Positions 9,813-16,098 of a stretch of 64,000 bases of DNA are shown piece after piece (position 1 is the stretch's first letter; every line of letters begins with the position of its first letter). Under the pieces are notes generated by a model that was given only the letters and a program-made list of their open reading frames with translations, was not told where the DNA came from and did not search any database. The DNA comes from Bacillota bacterium. GTDB lineage: Bacteria; Bacillota; Clostridia; Acetivibrionales; DSM-1351. A program made the position numbers and the translations under genes. The DNA is taken from NCBI GenBank assembly GCA_023409265.1, contig JAEYHZ010000014.1, positions 310,001 through 374,000 on the forward strand, given 5' to 3'.

Positions 9813-10988
9813 TTATTTTCTTGCAACGCCAGTTTTTCTAGCTGCTTCAGCAACTGCTGCCGCAACTTCCTTTGCTACTCTAGGATCGAATGGAGCTGGA
9901 ATTACATATTCTGCATTTCTTTCTGCATCGCTGACAAGACCAGCTATTGCATAAGCAGCAGCTATTTTCATCTCATCATTTATTTCACGAGCTCCTACAT
10001 CAAAAGTACCTCTGAATATACCAGGGAATGCAAGAACGTTGTTAACCTGATTTGGATAGTCTGAACGGCCTGTACCAACAACAGCAGCACCAGCTTCAAG
10101 AGCTTCTTCAGGCATAATTTCAGGAGTTGGGTTTGCCTGAGCAAAGATTATTGGGTCTTTTGCCATTGACTTAACCATTTCCTTTGTAACCTGGTTAGCA
10201 GCTGAAACTCCGATAAATACGTCTGCTCCAACCATTACATCCTTTAATGAACCTCTCTTGCCTTCAAGGTTAGTGATCTTAGCCATTTCAGCCTTTATTG
10301 GGTTGAGGTTGTCTCTGCCTTCATATATAACACCCTTGGTGTCGCAAAGAACAACTTTTCTGAGACCCATTGAGAAAAGGAGCTTTGTTATAGCTATAGC
10401 AGCAGCACCTGCACCGTTTACAACTATTGAAATATCTTCCATATTCTTGCCAACAACCTTTAATGCATTGATAAGACCTGCAGCTGTAACTATTGCAGTA
10501 CCATGCTGGTCATCGTGGAATATTGGAATATCTGTTTCCTTCTTTAATCTTTCTTCTATTTCAAAACATCTGGGAGCAGCGATATCTTCGAGATTTACAC
10601 CACCAAAGCTGCCTGAGAGCAACTTAACAGTTTCAACGATGGTATCAACATCCTTTGATTTGATACAGAGCGGGAATGCATCAACATCTCCGAAAGTTTT
10701 GAAGAGGCAGCACTTTCCTTCCATAACAGGCATACCAGCTTCCGGTCCGATATCTCCCAAACCAAGTACAGCTGTACCGTCGGTGATAACTGCTACCATA
10801 TTGTGTCTTCTTGTATACTTGTATGAATTTTCTACATCCTTCTGAATTTCAAGACATGGCTGAGCAACTCCTGGTGAGTATGCCAATGAAAGGTCTCTCT
10901 TATCCTTTAATGGAGCTTTACAGATAACTTCTATTTTTCCTGCCCACTCTTCGTGCGCCTTAAGTGAATCTTCATAAATAGTTCCCAT
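9813..10988 (-). CDS. Malic enzyme (small, NAD(P)-dependent type)
   Basis: 391 residues, normal for the short bacterial malic enzymes. Oxidatively decarboxylates malate to pyruvate. Visible family blocks: YSPGVAQPCLEI, VITDGTAVLGLGDIGPEAGMPVMEGK, FHDDQHGTAIV and the dinucleotide-binding VVNGAGAAAIAI. Beside the malate-dehydrogenase-like gene upstream it would complete a malate shunt (oxaloacetate to malate to pyruvate), as known in cellulolytic clostridia. It has its own promoter with a perfect Rex operator (11100-11117), so transcription should respond to the NADH/NAD+ ratio. Cofactor choice cannot be settled by eye. Confidence 0.95.
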   Translation of the reverse strand: MGTIYEDSLKAHEEWAGKIEVICKAPLKDKRDLSLAYSPGVAQPCLEIQKDVENSYKYTRRHNMVAVITDGTAVLGLGDIGPEAGMPVMEGKCCLFKTFGDVDAFPLCIKSKDVDTIVETVKLLSGSFGGVNLEDIAAPRCFEIEERLKKETDIPIFHDDQHGTAIVTAAGLINALKVVGKNMEDISIVVNGAGAAAIAITKLLFSMGLRKVVLCDTKGVIYEGRDNLNPIKAEMAKITNLEGKRGSLKDVMVGADVFIGVSAANQVTKEMVKSMAKDPIIFAQANPTPEIMPEEALEAGAAVVGTGRSDYPNQVNNVLAFPGIFRGTFDVGAREINDEMKIAAAYAIAGLVSDAERNAEYVIPAPFDPRVAKEVAAAVAEAARKTGVARK

Positions 10989-11040
10989 TCGTTTAATCCT
11001 CCAAACGTTAATAATAAATCCTGAGTTTCTCTTACACTTT

Positions 11041-11085
11041 TAGGAACAAACAAACAATACTTACTGTATCATTTATTTGTTCCTA
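11041..11085. promoter_or_regulatory. Inverted repeat in the malic enzyme leader
   Basis: TAGGAACAAA(c)AAA pairs with TTT(a)TTTGTTCCTA around a 17-base loop. It lies just downstream of the predicted -10 in the 5' leader, 53 bases before the ATG. It could be an mRNA leader hairpin or a protein site. Confidence 0.45.
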
Positions 11086-11088
11086 ATC

Positions 11089-11117
11089 ATTGTACACTAT
11101 TGTGAAAACTTTCACAA
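11089..11117 (-). promoter_or_regulatory. Malic enzyme promoter with Rex operator
   Basis: Minus strand: TTGTGA (11117-11112), 17-bp spacer, TACAAT (11094-11089). Overlapping the -35 is TTGTGAAAACTTTCACAA (11100-11117), which matches the Rex consensus TTGTGAA-N4-TTCACAA at every fixed position. Rex represses fermentation genes when NADH is low. Confidence 0.8.
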
Positions 11118-11177
11118 CTCATTTTTCATTTTTCATGCAAATTTTTCAAACTCAAAAGAAAAACTTACAAGATTTAA

Positions 11178-11251
11178 AACGCATATTTCAATAGAAAATT
11201 TTTCAGCATTAGAAAATTTTTCTTAGCGTTTCAACGAGGCAAACAGGCCTC
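11178..11251 (+). repeat. Two-hairpin dispersed repeat, copy B (short form)
   Basis: AACGC ... AGAAAATTTTTC ... AGAAAATTTTTC ... GCGTTTCAACGAGGC, then a short cargo closing as GAGGC-AAACAG-GCCTC. Outer arms AACGC/GCGTT pair. It ends one base before the stop codon of the dehydrogenase gene, in the opposite orientation, so its GAGGC hairpin may double as that gene's 3' end structure. Confidence 0.65.
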
Positions 11252-11252
11252 A

Positions 11253-12185
11253 TTATATATCTTTAACTTCATTAATAACAGCTTTAACAGCTTCAGCTGA
11301 CTTCTTCAGGAGTTCCATTTCATAATCTGTAACCTTTAACTCAAGAACTTTTTCAGCACCGTTAGCTCCAACTATAGTAGGAACGTTTACCAAAACATCC
11401 TTAAGTCCGTACTGGCCATCAAGAACAGTACCAACAGGCATAATAGTATTGAAGTCCTTCAGTATTGATTCAACTATTCTGTTTATTGAAAGAGCTATAC
11501 CATAGTATGTTGCTCCCTTATTCTTTATAATTGTTGCACCGGCAGCTTTAACTTCTGCAAATAATGTATCCTTATCAATGTTTAAGCCATTAGCCGCAAC
11601 ATATTCATCGAACTGTGTTCCGGCAATGTGAGTTGCACTCCATAATGGCAACTGTGAATCACCGTGTTCACCTATAACATAACCGTGAACGTTAGCAATG
11701 TCTATATTTAATGCCGCACTGATGTGAGTTCTGAATCTTGCACTGTCAAGAACAGTTCCTGATCCAATAACCTTGCTGGCCGGCAATCCAGACCACTTCT
11801 GTGTCATATATGCCAAAACGTCAACAGGATTTGATACGCTTACTATTGTACCTCTGTTGTAATACTTCATAATTTCAGTAACGATACTCTTCATTATTGT
11901 AGCATTTTTCTTAGCAAGGTCTAAACGAGTTTCACCTGGTTTTCTCGCAGCACCCGCTGTTACAACTATAACATCACAGTCCTTAACATCTGAATATTCT
12001 CCTGAATAAACCTTCATATGACCTGCAAATGATAAGCCATGACTAATATCAAGAGCTTCTCCGTAAGCCTTTTCCTTGTTTACATCAATTAAAACCAACT
12101 CAGATACCAAATTATTAATAGACATTGCATAAGCTGCTGATGCTCCAACAAAACCTGCGCCTACTATAGCTACTTTAAATCCCAT
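11253..12185 (-). CDS. LDH/MDH family dehydrogenase, probably malate dehydrogenase
   Basis: 310 residues from the ATG at 12185, which has GGAGGG upstream; the longer frame to 12212 has no RBS. Rossmann motif VGAGFVGASAAY near the N-terminus; catalytic His in 'GEHGDSQ'. The family's substrate loop reads AGAARKPGETRLDL: lactate dehydrogenases have Gln at the position after the variable pair (AGxxQKPGE), malate dehydrogenases Arg (AGxxRKPG). With Arg here, malate/oxaloacetate is the likely pair although overall sequence looks LDH-like. Neighbouring malic enzyme supports a malate shunt. Confidence 0.85.
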   Translation of the reverse strand: MGFKVAIVGAGFVGASAAYAMSINNLVSELVLIDVNKEKAYGEALDISHGLSFAGHMKVYSGEYSDVKDCDVIVVTAGAARKPGETRLDLAKKNATIMKSIVTEIMKYYNRGTIVSVSNPVDVLAYMTQKWSGLPASKVIGSGTVLDSARFRTHISAALNIDIANVHGYVIGEHGDSQLPLWSATHIAGTQFDEYVAANGLNIDKDTLFAEVKAAGATIIKNKGATYYGIALSINRIVESILKDFNTIMPVGTVLDGQYGLKDVLVNVPTIVGANGAEKVLELKVTDYEMELLKKSAEAVKAVINEVKDI

Positions 12186-12529
12186 ACAAAAATCCCTCCA
12201 TTTTTTTCGCAATTGCTATTAGCGTAACACAACTTGTATTAAGATACAAACATAAATATAATCATTTTGTTCAATTTTATTAGCAAAAATCGCTAATTTT
12301 TTAGATTATATTTATTATTGTAGCTTAATCGTTAATTTTTATACAATATCTATATTCTTGTATACAATGTTTCCAGGCATAACCAATTGTATTTAACCAA
12401 GGTTAGTTCCCAGGCTTGTTTTAAGGGTCTGTATATTTATAACATTGTTAAAAAATAACCAAAATGAACTCAAATAAAAAAAGACGAAATTTTCGTCTTT
12501 TTTGCAGCTTTTTTTGTTAAATTTTTCTG
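12186..12529. other. Intergenic region with promoter of the dehydrogenase
   Basis: 344 bases. Contains a 16-bp inverted repeat TTGTATTAAGATACAA (12234-12249) about 50 bases upstream of the dehydrogenase start, a candidate operator that is not a full Rex match, and the coaX terminator at its far end. No gene is visible. Confidence 0.5.
12476..12503 (-). terminator. Terminator of the coaX operon
   Basis: AAAAAAGACG-AAATTTT-CGTCTTTTTT, a compact stem flanked by A- and T-runs, 27 bases after the coaX stop; symmetrical, so it may act in both directions. Confidence 0.75.
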
Positions 12530-13300
12530 CTAAGAACAGTTCCGTTCATATACAATTCTGAGTCCCTCCAACGTCAAAGTGGAGCTTACATGATTTATTG
12601 TCTTTGATTCCTCGGCAATAAATCTTGCCAAGCCACCGGTAGCAATAACCTTTATGTTTTCCTCCTGCATTTCCTGCTTCATTCTTTTTACTATATAATC
12701 CACCTGCCCAACATACCCGTAGAATATCCCCGACTGCATACTCGCAACTGTGTTTTTTCCAATAACGCTGTCAGGTTTTATCAAATCTATCCTGGGTAGT
12801 TTGGCTGCCTTCTGGAACAGAGCTTCGATACTGATCTTGATACCGGGACATAGTACACTGCCCAAATATTCTCCCTTTCCGGAAATGGCACAAAAGGTAG
12901 TGGCAGTGCCCATATCTACAATTATCAGCGGTCCCCCGTATATTTCAAAGCCTGCCACTGCATTGACTATTCTGTCAGTTCCGACTTCTTTCGGATTCTG
13001 ACACCTTATATTAATACCGGTCTTTGTTCCCGGACCAATAACCATAGGGTCCAGCTTGAAATACTTTTTGATTGAGTGTTCCAGGGTATACATAATCGGA
13101 GGAACCACAGATGCAATAATAACCGCTTCCACTTTGTCCACACTTAAACCAGCGTGTTCAAACAAGTTGAAGATTAACATTCCCAACTCATCGGCAGTTC
13201 TCTCCTTGTCAGTTTTTAAACGCCAGCTGGCAAGAAGCCCGGTGCCTTCATATACACCCAACACCATATGTGTATTACCTACATCTACTACAAGTATCAT
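12530..13300 (-). CDS. coaX: Type III pantothenate kinase
   Basis: 256 residues, the usual CoaX length. Phosphorylates pantothenate, first step of coenzyme A synthesis. Actin-like ATPase fold: phosphate-1 motif DVGNTHMVLGVYEG at the N-terminus, DMGTATTFCAI at about residue 128, and VIATGGLARFI near the C-terminus. Its start overlaps the stop of the upstream low-complexity gene (13297-13300), implying translational coupling. Confidence 0.96.
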   Translation of the reverse strand: MILVVDVGNTHMVLGVYEGTGLLASWRLKTDKERTADELGMLIFNLFEHAGLSVDKVEAVIIASVVPPIMYTLEHSIKKYFKLDPMVIGPGTKTGINIRCQNPKEVGTDRIVNAVAGFEIYGGPLIIVDMGTATTFCAISGKGEYLGSVLCPGIKISIEALFQKAAKLPRIDLIKPDSVIGKNTVASMQSGIFYGYVGQVDYIVKRMKQEMQEENIKVIATGGLARFIAEESKTINHVSSTLTLEGLRIVYERNCS

Positions 13301-13806
13301 ACTCCAAGCCTCATACTGCGGATTTCTTTCATTTCGAGTTCAATTTCTTTTTCTATTCTGCCTATATCAGCAGCAATATCTTCTACTGTTTCTTCGGCAC
13401 GCGGTTTAATAACAGGCCTCTGGAAGTGCTGTCTGAAAGTATCTCTATTTTCTCTGCCGTTTTCCCTGTTCTGATTTTCTCTATGAAAATTTCTTTGATG
13501 ATTTTCCTTGTGTTGATTATCTCTTTGAGTATTTTCCTTTGCAGAATTCTCCCTGTTTTGATTATCACGGTTGGGATTTTCCCTCTTCTGGGTATCTCTC
13601 TGCTGGTTGTACTCCCTTTGCTGACTGTTGTTTTCCCTCTGCTGATTGTCTCTGGGAGGGCGGTTATTTCTAACATGGTTTTCCTTGTGACTTACTTCAC
13701 CATCCTTTTGAAAGGATTTCTGCTGTGAATTTGAATTGACCGGTTCACCCGTCTGAACCCCATCCTTTGAAAAATTTTTTCTAGGGTAATCATTTTTCTT
13801 AACCAC
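13297..13806 (-). CDS. Low-complexity Asn/Gln/Arg/Glu-rich protein
   Basis: 169 residues, GTG start with GGAGGAATTAGCAA upstream. Residues about 25-125 are made of degenerate repeats such as 'RENxQRDNxxREN'; the last 35 residues are a more ordinary acidic/basic helix (EDIAADIGRIEKEIELEMKE). No domain recognised. The composition suggests a disordered, possibly nucleic-acid-binding linker. Translational overlap with coaX shows both are expressed together; a functional link is not established. Confidence 0.7.
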   Translation of the reverse strand: MVKKNDYPRKNFSKDGVQTGEPVNSNSQQKSFQKDGEVSHKENHVRNNRPPRDNQQRENNSQQREYNQQRDTQKRENPNRDNQNRENSAKENTQRDNQHKENHQRNFHRENQNRENGRENRDTFRQHFQRPVIKPRAEETVEDIAADIGRIEKEIELEMKEIRSMRLGV

Positions 13807-13832
13807 TTGCTAATTCCTCCTAAACTTTCTTT

Positions 13833-13992
13833 AGAACCTGTTTAGTATCCAATTGTACTCATCATTTTGGCGGATTTTGCCCATGCTCTGTTAAATTTTT
13901 GGAATAAACAAATTATTCCTGCAAAAATTCGCCTTGCCTGACACAAATTTCCCTCAAAATATCAAGTACAAGCAGATACTAAAACAGGTTCT
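13833..13992. mobile_element. MITE-like element with AGAACCTGTTT ends
   Basis: 160-bp non-coding element. The left end AGAACCTGTTTAGTATCC...TTGTACT and the right end (reverse complement AGAACCTGTTTTAGTATCT...TTGTACTT) form terminal inverted repeats of about 30 bp with a few mismatches; the second arm also matches further inward (CAAAATATC / ATCATTTTG). No ORF. It fills most of the 326-base gap between birA and the low-complexity gene. Confidence 0.65.
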
Positions 13993-14132
13993 TACAGCGA
14001 AAAATAATAGTTTTTTTTATAATAGCACATGTATGAACAAAATGCTTCACATTTTTGTTGTAATTTCCTTAACATGAACAAATAGCAATAGCATATCATC
14101 CAATATGCCTAAATAAAAATGAAACAAGCTCA

Positions 14133-15113
14133 CTAAACATACCCCAGCAAGCCTCTCACCTGTACTTCACCGGCTGATATTTCCTTCTCGGTTCCATCCT
14201 TACATTTTACAACAAGTTTACCATCAGAGGCAATGGATTGGGCAGTACCATAATATTCCATACCCCTGTAAATAATTTTAACTTCCTTCCCAATGGTAAC
14301 CGAATATTTATTCCAGCGGTTTATTATCTCATCGGTATTACCTTCCAGCATGATATTATATATCTCCTCAAAGCTGGTAAGAATACTCCCCAACAGTTTT
14401 ACTCTGGATACATTGTTACCGGTATGTAGCTTTAGGGAGGTTGCCTTATTCTGCAGCCCGGGATCGAAATCATTCAGATCCTGATTTACGTTTATTCCGA
14501 TCCCCACTACCAAATAGTTTACATGCCCGGGTTCAGCACTTAGCTCTGTCAGAATGCCACACAGTTTGCCGTTATCCAATATTATATCATTTGGCCATTT
14601 GATTCCGCAATTGATTCCCTGTTCCCTTGCTATTCCCTCAACAACAGCTACCGATGCTGCAAGTGTCACAATCTGAACCTGCTCCGGTTCCAACTCGGGG
14701 CGTAAAACTATTGAAAACCACAGGCCATGATTACTATCCGACTGCCACTCCCTGCCAGTTCTTCCTCTTCCAAGAGTCTGCCTTTCTGCGACAACTACCG
14801 TGCCATGCTGACAGCCTTCATTTCCTATTTTCTTGGCATAACTGCTGGTTGAATCTATTTCCTCAAAATGCACAAATTGCTTACCAATTTTTTGCTCCTG
14901 GGGAAGGACTATCTCTCTTACATCAACCACATCGGGTAATGCTATGAGTTTATAGCCTTTTTTTGAAGAGGAGTCTATAATGTAGCCCTCTTTTCTAAGC
15001 TCATTTATATGTTTCCAGATTGCAGTTCTTGTTACTCCGAGTTTGTTACTGAGCTCTTCTCCTGAAAGAAATCCCTTTTCTTCTCTTAATTTATGTAATA
15101 TTTGATTTTTCAA
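14133..15113 (-). CDS. birA: Biotin operon repressor / biotin-protein ligase
   Basis: 326 residues, TTG start with GGAGGAATATT upstream. N-terminal winged helix (SGEELSNKLGVTRTAIWKHINELR) makes it the bifunctional class that also represses biotin genes. Catalytic domain shows GRGRTGREWQS (biotinyl-AMP loop), IKWPNDI and the C-terminal SH3-like domain. Attaches biotin to carboxylase carrier proteins. No biotin genes lie nearby. Confidence 0.95.
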   Translation of the reverse strand: MKNQILHKLREEKGFLSGEELSNKLGVTRTAIWKHINELRKEGYIIDSSSKKGYKLIALPDVVDVREIVLPQEQKIGKQFVHFEEIDSTSSYAKKIGNEGCQHGTVVVAERQTLGRGRTGREWQSDSNHGLWFSIVLRPELEPEQVQIVTLAASVAVVEGIAREQGINCGIKWPNDIILDNGKLCGILTELSAEPGHVNYLVVGIGINVNQDLNDFDPGLQNKATSLKLHTGNNVSRVKLLGSILTSFEEIYNIMLEGNTDEIINRWNKYSVTIGKEVKIIYRGMEYYGTAQSIASDGKLVVKCKDGTEKEISAGEVQVRGLLGYV

Positions 15114-15188
15114 AATATTCCTCCAAACCCGTGAACGGTTTTTACAAGCTACAAAAAACTATCATCAACCAAAGATTGTCTTCAGTCA

Positions 15189-15848
15189 TTAATCATTCCA
15201 GCTTATCTTCTCTATATCATAAAACCTGCTTAGCTCAGGCTTCTTTATACAGTAGGTTTTACCATTATCCGCCCTGAACACCGCAGTACCCTTTTGGAGG
15301 TTTTCTATTTTTTCAAGCCGGTTTGTTTCAACAAGTTTATCAAAGTAATAATAAAGCAGAAAATCATCAGTTTCTGCAAGTTGCTCACGCAACTCCTGCA
15401 AAATATTATTGATATAGAGTTCTTCCGAATATGTATAAATTACGGGTGAATCCATTCTTTTATCAAGAACAGAGGCTTCACCCGCCAGAATTGTGGAAGT
15501 TATGAGACACTCCGGCAGCCTGTAAGTTCCAAAAATATATTCTTCCACAGGAATTATGGAACTGTAGTATAGCTCCATATCCATATCTCCATCTGCTGCA
15601 TTTTCAAATAAAAATCTGTCTGCGACAAAGCATTTTTCTCTTTTTACCTGAACCTTGAGACAGGTAAACTCTTTTGATCTATAAAGCTCCATGTTATCCT
15701 TGGGGTTTAGCAAACCGGAAAAGCAAAGGCTTTTTTCTCCTCCTATGATTACTTCCCTGTTATGGCTAGTGGACAGCTTCAGCCCACAATCCAATATATT
15801 TGGCACATTTTCAGTTCTGACATAATAATAGACCTCTATCATATTCAC
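15189..15848 (-). CDS. Unknown protein, 219 residues
   Basis: I do not recognise the family. The N-terminus (YYYVRTENVPNILDCGLKLS) resembles the 'H/Y-x-T-x-x-x-x-x-I-L-x-x-G-L' start of ADP-ribosyl-transferase-like and RNA 2'-phosphotransferase-like folds, but this is only a weak pattern. No signal peptide or membrane segment. It stands alone between birA and cphA with a normal codon pattern, so it is likely a real gene. The GTG/ATG choice is uncertain by two residues. Confidence 0.7.
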   Translation of the reverse strand: MNMIEVYYYVRTENVPNILDCGLKLSTSHNREVIIGGEKSLCFSGLLNPKDNMELYRSKEFTCLKVQVKREKCFVADRFLFENAADGDMDMELYYSSIIPVEEYIFGTYRLPECLITSTILAGEASVLDKRMDSPVIYTYSEELYINNILQELREQLAETDDFLLYYYFDKLVETNRLEKIENLQKGTAVFRADNGKTYCIKKPELSRFYDIEKISWND

Positions 15849-15895
15849 ACCCCGCAGACAAAACTATAATAAAGAACATAATTCCCCGAGAAATG

Positions 15896-16044
15896 ATAAC
15901 GAGGCGATATATGTCCCCACTTTCTATAGGTGACTGGTACCGCTCTGGTTTCAGTCGGTGAGCATATCTCCCGCCTCGTTGAAACGCGCTTAAAGTAAGA
16001 AAATTCTACAGCTGAAAATTTTTCTATTGAACCCTATGCGTTAT
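15896..16044 (-). repeat. Two-hairpin dispersed repeat, copy C (long form)
   Basis: Minus orientation: ATAACGCATAGGGTTCAATAG, AAAATTTTC hairpin, GCGTTTCAACGAGGC, cargo of about 65 bases, then GCCTCGTTAT. The outer arms AACGAGGCG and CGCCTCGTT pair over 9 bp, followed by GATATATG/CATATC, and a GACTG...CAGTC inner hairpin. Best preserved long copy in the window. Lies between cphA and the unknown 219-residue gene. Confidence 0.7.
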
Positions 16045-16092
16045 AAGAAATGACTAAATAGCAGGCTGGCCTACTATTTAATCATTTCTTTA
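16045..16092 (-). terminator. Terminator-like hairpin of cphA
   Basis: Long, almost perfect stem AAGAAATGA-TAAATAG-AGGC / GCCT-CTATTTA-TCATTTCTT directly after the cphA stop. It has no strong T-run on the minus strand, so it may be a 3' stabiliser or a bidirectional terminator. Confidence 0.6.
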
Positions 16093-16098
16093 ATTATA

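Noticed and set aside
10258..10845. 195-codon plus-strand open frame
   Set aside because: Antisense to the malic enzyme core, whose motifs are intact; no RBS.
12530..12560. Second terminator in coaX
   Set aside because: The T-rich stretch lies at the coding end and has no stem; the hairpin at 12476-12503 is sufficient.
15925..15965. T-box-like GGTGACTGGTACCGCT in repeat copy C
   Set aside because: No specifier stem, no terminator/antiterminator pair and no amino-acid gene downstream on that strand; other copies of the repeat lack the motif.
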